Below are positions 44,135-52,695 of a DNA stretch of 64,000 bases, in pieces. Source of the DNA: Sphingobium baderi (lineage in GTDB: Bacteria; Pseudomonadota; Alphaproteobacteria; Sphingomonadales; Sphingomonadaceae); the NCBI RefSeq assembly GCF_001456115.1, contig NZ_CP013265.1, positions 124,001 to 188,000 of the forward strand, written 5' to 3'. Under the pieces are notes generated by a model. That model was not told the origin of the DNA and searched no databases. It saw only the letters and a list, made by a program, of their open reading frames with translations. Position numbers and translations under genes: made by a program. Each line of letters starts with the position of its first letter. Position 1 is the first letter of the stretch.

Positions 44135-45373
44135 TTATCCGCCTGACGAATTAGCACCTGAAGAGGGCCGTTTCCAAGCTAGTGGCAGGACCACAAGCAG
44201 CAGGAGCGACAGGCCGGCAATGCTCCAGAGGACGAGAGGCTGAGCGCCGGGTGCGGCGAAAGCGAGCGCCACGGGCGCCAGTGCCTGCCCGATGCTGGCA
44301 GCCGAATGCTGGAGGCCAAGCCTCACCCCTGAGGCCGCCGCAGAACCGCTGATCCAGAAGCTTGTGACCAATCGCAGGCTCGCCGAGCTCCAACCGGCGA
44401 CCAGGATGAACACGCTCATATCGGCTATGCTTGATGCGAGTGGAAAGGCAACGAGCGCCGCTGCCAGCAAACCGAGCGTCAATCCGGCAAGACGCCCGGG
44501 AACCTTCACTAACCAATCGAGCCTTGCATGAAAGATCTGCGCCGCCAGCATGCCGAATCCGCAAAGACTGAGCATCCAGGCGATCTGCTCGCGGCTCAGC
44601 GAGACCGCACTGCGCGTCATCAGGAGATTGACGTGCATAGCGGCAAGCCCGGCCCCCGCAGCGATCGTGATGAGTAATAGGACTCCCGTGGCGCAGACTG
44701 TCGGCGGCGGCGGATCTCCTGAGTCGAGGCAGTGCGCACAGCGGCCTGGCAGGCTTACAAGGCAAAGCGACCCCGCGACGGTGCCGATGCTGGCAGCAAC
44801 GATCATGAGCGGCGCGCCGGGCATGATCGCAACGGAGGCTTCCGCCAAAAGCGGTCCGCCGAGGTCTCCCAAAAATACAGACCCCGTCAACCAGGTGAAA
44901 CGCCGCGCCTGCTCCCCACGGCTGACCGCGGCGAAACTCGCACTGAGCAGCGCAAGCGGTATGATGGCGGCGGCCGCCATCCCCGCGACCGTGCGCAAAA
45001 CGTAGAGAGTCGGCAGAGCTACGAGGCCAACTGGTGCAGTCACCATCGCGAGGATAATGAGCGCTGTGCGCAACATGACGCGGTAGTCGACCCGGTCGGC
45101 AATCCAGCCCCAAAGCGGTGCCGCCACCAGTGCTGCCAGCGGGTGGACGGCGGTCAAGCTCGCGACATGAAAATCATGCGCTGAGGAAAGCCCGCCGGGA
45201 TTTGGGTCGACCAGGGTCGGAAGGAAAGCGAGAATGGCCGTCTGCCCTGCCGAGGCCGACACCGCCGCGAGCAGCAACACAATGAAGGAGGATTGACCAC
45301 GCTTGCCATCGTGTGATTCGCCTTGGGGAACAAGCGGGTCAGCGGTTCGTCGGAGAGCCGGTATCACCACCAA
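44135..45373 (-). CDS. MFS transporter
   Basis: The 412-residue protein has about twelve hydrophobic segments and the MFS motif A-like GWIADRVDYRVMLR after helix 2. The central loop holds an unusual CAHCLDSGDPPPPTVC segment. The start is uncertain; the frame opens from a TTG at 45373 that overlaps copB by 10 bp, and GTG at 45370 is an alternative. Substrate unknown. Position at the end of the dehydrogenase-copAB run suggests metal or stress-linked export. Confidence 0.82.
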   Translation of the reverse strand: MVVIPALRRTADPLVPQGESHDGKRGQSSFIVLLLAAVSASAGQTAILAFLPTLVDPNPGGLSSAHDFHVASLTAVHPLAALVAAPLWGWIADRVDYRVMLRTALIILAMVTAPVGLVALPTLYVLRTVAGMAAAAIIPLALLSASFAAVSRGEQARRFTWLTGSVFLGDLGGPLLAEASVAIMPGAPLMIVAASIGTVAGSLCLVSLPGRCAHCLDSGDPPPPTVCATGVLLLITIAAGAGLAAMHVNLLMTRSAVSLSREQIAWMLSLCGFGMLAAQIFHARLDWLVKVPGRLAGLTLGLLAAALVAFPLASSIADMSVFILVAGWSSASLRLVTSFWISGSAAASGVRLGLQHSAASIGQALAPVALAFAAPGAQPLVLWSIAGLSLLLLVVLPLAWKRPSSGANSSGG

Positions 45374-46350
45374 GCGCGCAAGCCGATCACCAGCCGGTGT
45401 TCGGATGACCCCTCGCCCCGCAGGCGTCGGAAGCCCGCCGTGCCATCGAACGCACGCTCCCAGACGAAGCCGATATAGGGCGCGAACTTGCGCGACACCT
45501 CGTAGCGCAACCGTCCGCTCAGCTCGACATTGCTGAAGCCGCTGCCAAGCTGCCGATCTCTCGACCGCTTCGAATAGATATTGGTCTCTACCTGCGGTGT
45601 GAGGATCAACCGATTGGTGAACAAGACCTCATAGGACGCCTTGGCGCGCGCCGCGAGACGCCCATCGGTTCCTACATAGCCGGTGAGCTGGACGTCGAAC
45701 CAATAGGGCGCCAGTCCCTCGACGCCGGCGGCCAGCCAGGTGGTCGCACCCTTGCCGAGATCCTGCCTGACCCCGAGCAGCGTGCCCCAGAACGGGTTCT
45801 TGCTGTGCCACCACAGCGCCTCGACGCTGCTCTCCGGATCGAGACGTTGGTCGCGGGAGTTCTTGAGCCCCTGGCTGCGCAGCCAGAGCTTGTCATTGTC
45901 CTGACCCTTGGTGACGAGCACGGTCCAGCCCACGCCCTGACCCTCGTTGCCGCTGGTGAACTCAAGCTCATCGACAAGTATCTTGGGGATTGAGAGCTTG
46001 TCGGCCATCTCATAGCCCGGCAGCGTCGAGTTGCGGTAGCCGTCGGCATAATCGTCCGAGTTGCGCGCGTCCGGCGGGGCCTGGCCGCCCTGCATCGAGC
46101 CCATGTCCATCGTGGCGCCGTTACCGGACGCCTTCGTGTCGGTCATATCCATGCCCGGCATGTCCATGCCCGCATGGTCCTGAGAGCCTTGCGCGGAAGG
46201 AGTGTGCGGAGCGGGAGTGGCCGTTTGGGCAGGGGTGGTGGCGGGCGACGGGGGCGAGGCATCCTGCGCGAGGGCGGGGGCCGTGATCGCCGGCGCCAGG
46301 AAGAGGGCAGCGCCAAGAGCGATGCCGCGCGAGGGGAAAATCCGGATCAT
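45364..46350 (-). CDS. copB: CopB outer-membrane copper-resistance protein, second copy
   Basis: The ATG at 46350 overlaps the copA stop. The 328-residue product has a signal peptide (ITAPALAQ), a Met/His-rich N-terminal part (HAGMDMPGMDMTD, MDMGSMQGG) and the CopB beta-barrel (EGLAPYWFDVQLTGYVG, FAPYIGFVWERAFDG, ending LRAWW). It is clearly diverged from the first copy and has a shorter Met-rich region. The upstream frame shadows copA. Confidence 0.92.
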   Translation of the reverse strand: MIRIFPSRGIALGAALFLAPAITAPALAQDASPPSPATTPAQTATPAPHTPSAQGSQDHAGMDMPGMDMTDTKASGNGATMDMGSMQGGQAPPDARNSDDYADGYRNSTLPGYEMADKLSIPKILVDELEFTSGNEGQGVGWTVLVTKGQDNDKLWLRSQGLKNSRDQRLDPESSVEALWWHSKNPFWGTLLGVRQDLGKGATTWLAAGVEGLAPYWFDVQLTGYVGTDGRLAARAKASYEVLFTNRLILTPQVETNIYSKRSRDRQLGSGFSNVELSGRLRYEVSRKFAPYIGFVWERAFDGTAGFRRLRGEGSSEHRLVIGLRAWW

Positions 46351-48053
46351 GCGACCACCACCTCCCGGAACATGCCGGCCGCCATGTGATAGAGCAGATG
46401 GCAGTGGAAGGCCCATCGGCCCATGGCGTCGGCGGTGACGCGGAAGCTCACCCGCTGGGCGGGCTGGACCACGACCGTATGCTTGCGGACCTGGAAGGCG
46501 CCGTCCGGGCCTTCGACATCGCTCCACATGCCGTGCAGATGCATCGGATGCGCCATCATCGTGTCGTTGACGAAGGTGACGCGCAGCCGCTCGTTTGGCT
46601 TGAAATGAAGCGGCCTGGAATCGTTGAGCTTGATGCCGTCGAGCGACCAGATGAACCGTTCCATATTGCCCGTCAGATGCAGCTCGATGTCGCGCTCGGG
46701 CTCGCGCGGGTCGGGATCGCCGCCCGGCGTGCGCAGATCGGCCAGCGTCAGCACGCGCCAGCCGCGCCCGCGCAGCCCGGCGCCGGGATCGTCGAGATTG
46801 GTGCGCGGATAGTCGACGCGCATGTCGGTATTGGCGCCATATTCGGTGCGGGCGTGCCGTGCCCTGGCCGGCATCTCGGTCATGCCGTGCCCGGCATGCG
46901 CGTCGCCTCCCATTGCGCCCATCGTCGCCATCGCGCCCATCATGTCGACCGGCTCGAGCCAGGTCCGGGCATCGAGCGGCGGCACGGCTGCCGCCATGCC
47001 CGGGGCCGGTGCGATCGTGCCACGCGCATAGCCGCTCCGATCGATCGCCTGCGCGAAGATGGTGCGGGCGCCGCCCTCGGGCATGGTGAACTCGACGTCG
47101 TAGGTCTCGCCCGGGCCGATCCGGAATTCCTCGACCGTGACCGGCTCGACCGGCTGCCCGTCGGTCGATACGACCGTCAGCTCGACCCCGGGGATCCGCA
47201 CGTCGAAGAACGTCGCCGTCCCCGCGCCGACGAAGCGCAGGCGCACGCGCTCGCCGGGCGCGGCGATACCGGTCCAGTTGCCGGCGGGCGGCGCGCCGTT
47301 CATCAGATAGGTGTAGGTCGCGGCAGAGACATCGCTGTAGTCGGTCGGGTTCATCCGCGAGCTGTTCCACATCCGCCGCCGCTCGAGCGCCTTGCCCAAG
47401 CCCATGGTGCCGACATCCTTGAGGAAATCGCCGGCGGTCGGCTGCGCAAAATTATAGTAGCTGCTCTGCTTCTTGAGATTGAGGAAGATCTGCAGCGGCG
47501 GCTCGTCCGACCAGTCGCTGAGCACGATGCAATAGTCGCGATCGGGCGCCCGCGCCGTCGGCACCTGTTTTGGCTCCACGATGATCGCTCCATAGAGTCC
47601 CGTCTGCTCGGCGAGCGTGTGAGCGTGATACCAGTAGGTTCCGCTCTGGCGGACCTCGAAGCGATAGGTGAAGGTCTCGCCCGGCGCGATGCCGGCAAAG
47701 CTGATGCCGGGCACGCCGTCCATCTCCGCCGGCACGATGATGCCGTGCCAATGGATGCTCGACATCTCCTTGAGGCCGTTGCGTACGCGCAGCGTGACCG
47801 TGTCGCCTTCGCGCAGGCGCAGGACCGGCGCGGGCACGCTGCCGTTCACGGCGGTCGCGATACGGCGTTTGCCGGTGAAGTTGACCGGCAGCTCGGCGAT
47901 CTCGAGGTCGAACTCGGTCCCGCTCAGCTCAGCGGGCAAGGTTGGTGCGGATCGCGCGAGAAGCGCCGGGGCGAAACCGGCGACCGCGCCGCCGATCGCC
48001 AGCCCCTGGACGAAACGGCGCCGCGCGATCGGCCGGATATGTAAGGGAGACAT
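46347..48053 (-). CDS. copA: CopA multicopper oxidase, second copy
   Basis: From the ATG at 48053 the product is 568 residues with a Tat-like signal (RRRFVQGLAIGGAVAG). Copper-site motifs are SIHWHGIIV, WYHAHTLAEQ, HPMHLHGMW and HCHLLYHMAAGMF. The Met-rich insert of the first copy is reduced to a short MMGAMATMGAMGGDAHAG. It starts 25 bp after the alcohol dehydrogenase stop. It may have a different copper affinity or substrate (inference). Confidence 0.93.
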   Translation of the reverse strand: MSPLHIRPIARRRFVQGLAIGGAVAGFAPALLARSAPTLPAELSGTEFDLEIAELPVNFTGKRRIATAVNGSVPAPVLRLREGDTVTLRVRNGLKEMSSIHWHGIIVPAEMDGVPGISFAGIAPGETFTYRFEVRQSGTYWYHAHTLAEQTGLYGAIIVEPKQVPTARAPDRDYCIVLSDWSDEPPLQIFLNLKKQSSYYNFAQPTAGDFLKDVGTMGLGKALERRRMWNSSRMNPTDYSDVSAATYTYLMNGAPPAGNWTGIAAPGERVRLRFVGAGTATFFDVRIPGVELTVVSTDGQPVEPVTVEEFRIGPGETYDVEFTMPEGGARTIFAQAIDRSGYARGTIAPAPGMAAAVPPLDARTWLEPVDMMGAMATMGAMGGDAHAGHGMTEMPARARHARTEYGANTDMRVDYPRTNLDDPGAGLRGRGWRVLTLADLRTPGGDPDPREPERDIELHLTGNMERFIWSLDGIKLNDSRPLHFKPNERLRVTFVNDTMMAHPMHLHGMWSDVEGPDGAFQVRKHTVVVQPAQRVSFRVTADAMGRWAFHCHLLYHMAAGMFREVVVA

Positions 48054-48078
48054 GAACTGTACTTTCGCGAAGTCGGCT

Positions 48079-49104
48079 TCAGGCGAGGTCGAGGACGATC
48101 CGGCCCTCGATGTCGCCATGATGCATGCGGGAGAAGACGTCGTTGATGTTCTCCAGCTTGTCTGCATGGACCGTGGCCTTGACCTTGCCCTCGCCGGCGA
48201 ACGCCAGTGCCTCGAGCAGATCGAGCCGCGTGCCGACGATCGAGCCGCGCACGGTAATGCCGTTCAGCACGGTGTCGAAGATCGACAACGGGAAGTCGCC
48301 CGGCGGCAGGCCGTTGAGCGCGACCGTGCCGCCGCGCCGGACCATGCCGAGCGCCTGCTGGAACGCCCTGGGCGAAACGGCGGTCACCAGCGCCCCGTGC
48401 GCGCCGCCAATGGCTTTCTTGAGCGCTGCCGAAGGGTCCTCGTTGCGCGCGTTGACCGTCAGTGTGGCGCCAAGGCGTGTAGCGAGGTCGAGCTTGCTAT
48501 CGTCGATGTCGACCGCGGCCACATTGAGACCCATGGCTCGGGCATATTGCACCGCCATGTGGCCGAGCCCGCCAATGCCGGAGACGACCACCCACTCGCC
48601 GGGTCGGGCCTCGGTGGCCTTCAATCCCTTGTAGACGGTGACGCCCGCGCAGAGGATCGGCGCAATGTCGAGGAAGTCGACATTGTCGGGAAGGTGACCA
48701 ACATAGTTGGGATCGGCGAGGACATATTCGGCAAAGCTGCCATTGACCGAATAGCCGGTGTTCTGCTGTTCGTGGCAAAGCGTCTCCCAGCCACCCAGGC
48801 AATGCACGCAGTGCCCGCAGGCGGTGTAGAGCCAGGGCACACCGACCCGGTCGCCTTCCTTCACATGGGTGACGCCGGCACCAACGGCGGCGACATGCCC
48901 GACGCCCTCATGGCCAGGAATGAAGGGCGGGTTGGGCTTGACCGGCCAGTCCCCTTCTGCCGCGTGCAGGTCGGTATGGCACACGCCGGTTGCCGCAATC
49001 TTGACCAGGACCTGCCCGGGGCCGACCGTCGGGATCGGCGCGTCCTCGATGACCAGGGGCTTGCCAAATTCGCGGACGACCGCCGCCTTCATGGTTTTCG
49101 CCAT
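48079..49104 (-). CDS. adhP: Zinc-dependent alcohol dehydrogenase (AdhP type)
   Basis: The 341-residue enzyme has the catalytic zinc motif [14 protein letters not shown] with GHEGVGHV, the structural zinc cysteines [15 protein letters not shown] and a Rossmann fold [17 protein letters not shown] followed by AAVDIDD, which indicates NAD preference. It matches AdhP ethanol/propanol dehydrogenases in length. It follows an aldehyde dehydrogenase gene by 26 bp. Confidence 0.94.
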   Translation of the reverse strand: MAKTMKAAVVREFGKPLVIEDAPIPTVGPGQVLVKIAATGVCHTDLHAAEGDWPVKPNPPFIPGHEGVGHVAAVGAGVTHVKEGDRVGVPWLYTACGHCVHCLGGWETLCHEQQNTGYSVNGSFAEYVLADPNYVGHLPDNVDFLDIAPILCAGVTVYKGLKATEARPGEWVVVSGIGGLGHMAVQYARAMGLNVAAVDIDDSKLDLATRLGATLTVNARNEDPSAALKKAIGGAHGALVTAVSPRAFQQALGMVRRGGTVALNGLPPGDFPLSIFDTVLNGITVRGSIVGTRLDLLEALAFAGEGKVKATVHADKLENINDVFSRMHHGDIEGRIVLDLA

Positions 49105-49130
49105 GTCCGTTTCTCCTTTTAAGCGGGGGG

Positions 49131-50651
49131 TCAGAATAGGCCGAGCGCGTGCTCGTCATAGGAGACGAGCAGATTCTTGGTCTGCTGATAATGATCGAGC
49201 ATCATCCGGTGGTTTTCACGCCCGAAGCCCGATGCCTTGTATCCGCCGAAGGCGGCATGGGCGGGGTACTGATGATAGCAGTTGGTCCAGACCCGCCCGG
49301 CCTCGATCGCGCGGCCGAGCCGGTAGGCGGTGTTGCCGCTCCGGGTCCAGACGCCCGCGCCAAGACCGTAGGCGGTGTCATTGGCAAGTGCGATCGCCTC
49401 CTCGACCGTCTTGAACGTGGTGACCGACAGGACGGGACCGAAGATCTCCTCCTGGAAGATGCGCATGTGGTTCTGACCCACGAACACGGTCGGCTGCACG
49501 AAATAGCCCTGGTCGAGCGCACCGCCCGGCAGCGCCCTGGCGCCACCGACCAGACACTGCGCGCCCTCGGCCTTGCCGATATCGATATAGCCCAGGATCT
49601 TGTGGAGCTGGTCCTCCGACGCCTGCGCGCCGACCTGGACCGACGGGTCGAGCGGATCGCCCTGGCGGATCGCGGCGACGCGCGCCACGGCGCGCTCGAT
49701 GAAGCGGTCGAAGATCGACTCATGGATCAGGGCGCGCGACGGGCAGGTACAGACCTCGCCCTTGTTGAAGGCGAACAAAGTAAAGCCTTCGAGCGCCTTG
49801 TCGAAGAAGGCATCGTCCTCGTCGAGCACGTCCGCCATGAAGATGTTGGGCGACTTGCCGCCAAGCTCCATCGTCTGGGGGATCAGATGGTCCGCCGCGG
49901 CGTGCATGATCTGCTTGCCGGTGACGGTCTCGCCGGTGAACGAGACCTTGGCGATGCGCGGATTGGCGGCGATCGCCTGGCCAACGGTCCGTCCCGGGCC
50001 GGTAACGACATTGAGCACGCCGGGCGGCAGGATGTCGGCGGTGAGCTCGGCGAACATCAGCAAGGTGAGCGGCGTCTGGGATGCGGGTTTGATGACGGTG
50101 CAGTTGCCCGCCGCCAGCGCCGGGGCGATCTTCCACGCCGCCATCAGCAGCGGGAAGTTCCACGGGATGATCTGGCCGACGACGCCGAGCGGCTCGCGGA
50201 AATGATAGGCGATGGTGTCCGCATCGATCGTCGAGATGCCGCCTTCCTCCGCCCGGATGCAGCCGGCGAAGTAGCGGAAATGGTCGATCGCGAGCGGCAC
50301 GTCGGCAGCGCGCGTCTCGCGGATCGGCTTGCCATTGTCGATCGTCTCGGCAAGTGCCAGCAACTCCAGATTGTCTTCGAGCCGGTCGGCGACGCGATTG
50401 AGAATCCTGGCGCGTTCGGCGGGCGCGATCCTTGCCCATTGATCCTTGGCGGCGTGCGCCGCATCGAGCGCGCGCTCGACATCTTCCGGCGTCGACAGCG
50501 CGAACTCTGCGATCTGGGCGCCATTGATCGGGCTCGTGTCGGCGAAATACTCGCCGCCCGCAGGAGCGCTCCAGCGGCCTCCGATGAAATTATCATAGCG
50601 GTGTCGGAAGGAGGCCGCCGCGTTAATGGTCCCGATCGCCTTCTCGAACAT
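49131..50651 (-). CDS. NAD-dependent aldehyde dehydrogenase (ExaC/AldA type)
   Basis: The 506-residue enzyme has the cofactor loop [31 protein letters not shown], catalytic Glu in MELGGKSPN and catalytic Cys in [13 protein letters not shown]-terminal [10 protein letters not shown] and YDEHALGLF are typical of acetaldehyde dehydrogenases. With AdhP it converts ethanol-type alcohols to acids and NADH. It starts the dehydrogenase-copAB-MFS run. Confidence 0.94.
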   Translation of the reverse strand: MFEKAIGTINAAASFRHRYDNFIGGRWSAPAGGEYFADTSPINGAQIAEFALSTPEDVERALDAAHAAKDQWARIAPAERARILNRVADRLEDNLELLALAETIDNGKPIRETRAADVPLAIDHFRYFAGCIRAEEGGISTIDADTIAYHFREPLGVVGQIIPWNFPLLMAAWKIAPALAAGNCTVIKPASQTPLTLLMFAELTADILPPGVLNVVTGPGRTVGQAIAANPRIAKVSFTGETVTGKQIMHAAADHLIPQTMELGGKSPNIFMADVLDEDDAFFDKALEGFTLFAFNKGEVCTCPSRALIHESIFDRFIERAVARVAAIRQGDPLDPSVQVGAQASEDQLHKILGYIDIGKAEGAQCLVGGARALPGGALDQGYFVQPTVFVGQNHMRIFQEEIFGPVLSVTTFKTVEEAIALANDTAYGLGAGVWTRSGNTAYRLGRAIEAGRVWTNCYHQYPAHAAFGGYKASGFGRENHRMMLDHYQQTKNLLVSYDEHALGLF

Positions 50652-50706
50652 AACCTGACTCCATCTCTATCGATGGCCTGACGGAGTAATCTCTTTGCCC
50701 GGGTGG

Positions 50707-50720
50707 CCTATAAGTAAGTT
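50707..50720 (-). promoter_or_regulatory. AACTTACTTATAGG element upstream of the aldehyde dehydrogenase gene
   Basis: Read on the minus strand it lies 56-69 bp before the start and is preceded by GCGG, giving a GGAACTT that resembles an ECF -35. It shares the core TTAC[GT]TATA with sites before other genes in the island. The rest of the 252-bp gap 50652-50903 shows no gene. Confidence 0.45.
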
Positions 50721-50903
50721 CCGCAGAAGGTAGTCTGGTATCGGGGTCGCGGGCTTGAGGGTCAGACACGCCAACAGAGCCGATGACTATTCATCGACTC
50801 CTGAACGTATTCGCGCACGCCTGATCGGAATTATGCCGAGACAGGCGTTACTCGGCCGAGTCTTCTTTTGGCGAGGGCGGCGCTTGGCATTCCAATTCTG
50901 GCG

Positions 50904-51233
50904 TTACGCCCGGACGCGCTTTAGGCTCACCCAATCGCCTTTCTGAAGCGTCCCGTCCCTCACGCGGAAATGAGCATAATGGTCGTCGAAAATCTGGTCG
51001 ACTTCGACATGACCGACAAGACGGCGGTGGCGCGGCGTTGCGTGATAGACTTCGAGTATCTGCCCGATGTGCGCGCCATCGGCCTTACCCAGGCAGGCCA
51101 CTGTGCCGCCCGCATCCATACGGACGATCTTGCCGCGCATGAACAAGCTATGGCCGATACCCTGTGCGAGGAGCGGCGTGCTGCCAAAGAGCAGAAAGCC
51201 AACAGCAGCACCGACGCCAAGATGTTTTCGCAT
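50904..51233 (-). CDS. Exported protein of unknown function
   Basis: From the ATG at 51233 the product is 109 residues with a signal peptide ending STPLLAQ. The mature part (RGKIVRMDAGGTVACLGKAD, GHVEVDQIFDDHYAHFRV, KGDWVSLKRVRA) looks like a small all-beta domain. I recognise no named family. It lies between Met-rich genes and the dehydrogenase operon, on the same strand. One cysteine and several His residues are present but no clear metal motif. Confidence 0.65.
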   Translation of the reverse strand: MRKHLGVGAAVGFLLFGSTPLLAQGIGHSLFMRGKIVRMDAGGTVACLGKADGAHIGQILEVYHATPRHRRLVGHVEVDQIFDDHYAHFRVRDGTLQKGDWVSLKRVRA

Positions 51234-51318
51234 CGCTGTTTCCTCTGTCAAGTCAGACGCTCGGACCCGGTTTTGAAAGCTGGGAGCACGGGGCGACGCT
51301 GGGCATCGTCAAAGAACT

Positions 51319-51344
51319 GGCCCGCCGCGGGGGAACGGCGGGCC
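51319..51344 (-). terminator. Hairpin terminator after the first Met/His-rich gene
   Basis: GGCCCGCCG (51319-51327) pairs perfectly with CGGCGGGCC (51336-51344) around an 8-nt loop, 37 bp past the stop. On the minus strand it is followed by AGTTCTTT, a weak T-run. It resembles the hairpin at 52007-52034. Confidence 0.6.
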
Positions 51345-51380
51345 CTCAGCCCCTGGGGTCTGTTCTCGGGGCTGGAAACC

Positions 51381-51782
51381 TCACATGTCGCTCATCGGCT
51401 TGTCGGCCATGGGCTTGGCGGTCTTCTTCTTCGCCGCCGGCTTGGCCTTCTTCATCGGCATCTTGCAGCAGCCACTCTTCGCCTTACCGGCCATGCCCGA
51501 GCCGTTCGATGCAGGCGAGCCGCCGGACATGCCGGCCATCCCCGACATGCCCTGTTGATCCTGCTGGGCCGGTTGCCCCTGCTGCTTCTGCGCACCGGCC
51601 TGATGATCCTTCATCATCTGATCGTGCATCTGCTGCCCGCCATGATCCATGCCCTGCTGGTGGGCATGGGCCGGCGCAGCCTGCGCGGGCGCGGGCGTCG
51701 ACTGGGCGAGAGCGGTGCCGGCGGCGAAGGTTAGCGTCGCGAAGAGGCTGACGGGCGCCGCGAGAAATGTCGTCTGTCGCAT
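51381..51782 (-). CDS. Met/His-rich exported protein
   Basis: From the ATG at 51782 the product is 133 residues: a signal peptide (LFATLTFAAGTALAQ), then a low-complexity region rich in Met, His and Gln (HAHQQGMDHGGQQMHDQMMK, GMSGMAGMSGG). A CC motif (KSGCCKMPMKKA) and a Lys-rich end follow. It is likely a periplasmic copper-binding protein; no fold is evident. It has a shared promoter element and a hairpin terminator matching those of the next gene upstream. Confidence 0.75.
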   Translation of the reverse strand: MRQTTFLAAPVSLFATLTFAAGTALAQSTPAPAQAAPAHAHQQGMDHGGQQMHDQMMKDHQAGAQKQQGQPAQQDQQGMSGMAGMSGGSPASNGSGMAGKAKSGCCKMPMKKAKPAAKKKTAKPMADKPMSDM

Positions 51783-51870
51783 TGAGGGTCTCCGAGTGTT
51801 CTTCCTGTTGCCCGATCGACGTTCCGATCCCGGCAATTCCGAAGCTTCAATGCTGCTAGCGAGACGCTGT

Positions 51871-51885
51871 CTGTATACGTAAGTT
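51871..51885 (-). promoter_or_regulatory. AACTTACGTATACAG element upstream of the Met/His-rich gene
   Basis: On the minus strand it lies about 89-103 bp before the ATG at 51782. The 12-mer TTACGTATACAG recurs exactly at 52498-52512. GTAAC, 16 bp, CGTC can also be read here as an ECF-like promoter. Confidence 0.5.
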
Positions 51886-52006
51886 ACGAATCGAAATCCG
51901 ATCGGCCGTGTGCCTGCTGGAGCAGGCGCGTAAAATGATGATCCGGGATCGATCAAAAATGTGACCCGGCCTGGTTTTCTCGTCCTGAGACCGGCCAGAA
52001 AAGCGA

Positions 52007-52034
52007 TTGGCCCGCCGTGGGAACGGCGGACCAA
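52007..52034 (-). terminator. Hairpin terminator after the second Met/His-rich gene
   Basis: TTGGCCCGCCG (52007-52017) pairs with CGGCGGACCAA (52024-52034) with one non-Watson-Crick position, 66 bp after the stop. On the minus strand it is followed by TCGCTTTTCT. Stem and loop are close to those of the hairpin at 51319-51344. Confidence 0.65.
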
Positions 52035-52100
52035 GGCTTCGGTTGAAAGCGGCCATGATCTTGTCCGTCAACCTTGTCGTCTGATGGAATGATGGCAGGG

Positions 52101-52391
52101 TCAGCAACCACCGTCCGACCTGTGTGACATGCCGGAGGCGCCGTCCTGGTCCTGCGAATCCCGCATCGCCATTCGATGGCCCTGCATCATCTGGCCGTGC
52201 ATCTGCTCCTTACCGTGAGCCATGCCCTGCATGTGGGCAGGATCGGGCTGGGCAGGCGCCGGCCTGGCCTTGAGGGTCTCCTCAAGATCGGGCATGCCCG
52301 GCGGCATCCCGTCCGCCAGCACCGGTCCGGCACTGACGGCGAGGAAGCCGAGAGCTGCGAGCGAAGCGATCATTGCCGTCTTCTTGCGCAA
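52101..52391 (-). CDS. Small Met/His-rich exported protein
   Basis: The 96-residue product has a signal peptide (LAALGFLAVSAGPVLA) and a mature part with MPPGMPDLEETLKARPAP, then HMQGMAHGKEQMHGQMMQGH and a terminal cysteine. It is a likely periplasmic copper binder. It shares layout, promoter element and terminator type with the gene at 51381-51782, suggesting an old duplication. Confidence 0.72.
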   Translation of the reverse strand: MRKKTAMIASLAALGFLAVSAGPVLADGMPPGMPDLEETLKARPAPAQPDPAHMQGMAHGKEQMHGQMMQGHRMAMRDSQDQDGASGMSHRSDGGC

Positions 52392-52695
52392 GTATCCATT
52401 CCTTCAAGTCTGGGTTTCCCGTTCGATCGAGCATATGCCCGGTCGATTGTCGCCCCTTCCGGAGCTTGCCCGTGAAATGGTGTCACCTTCCGCCTTGCTG
52501 TATACGTAATGTGCGAAGTCCGTCTCTGAGATGGCCATAAATTATCGCACTGGCATCGTTGTTGTGCCGATGTGTAACTATGGTTCGGACTCGAGAGCAG
52601 GACAGGTCGGCAACAGTGACTAATCCATGGCGGCCAGCAGACGCTCGAGAGGAATAGTGGCAAAAGTGGTGAAGCTGTCAGCAATGGCATAAGGG
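52392..52695. other. 304-bp stretch without a gene
   Basis: It contains the TTACGTATACAG element and the promoter region of the Met/His-rich gene, then about 180 bp with no credible frame, ending at the IS6100 left end. The open frame on the minus strand here has no support. Confidence 0.5.
52498..52512 (-). promoter_or_regulatory. TTACGTATACAG element upstream of the small Met/His-rich gene
   Basis: On the minus strand ACATTACGTATACAG lies about 107-121 bp before the ATG at 52391. It matches the element at 51871-51885 over 12 bases. Confidence 0.5.

Noticed and set aside
46386..48044. 552-codon plus-strand frame opposite copA (second copy)
   Set aside because: Shadow of a gene with all four copper-site motifs.
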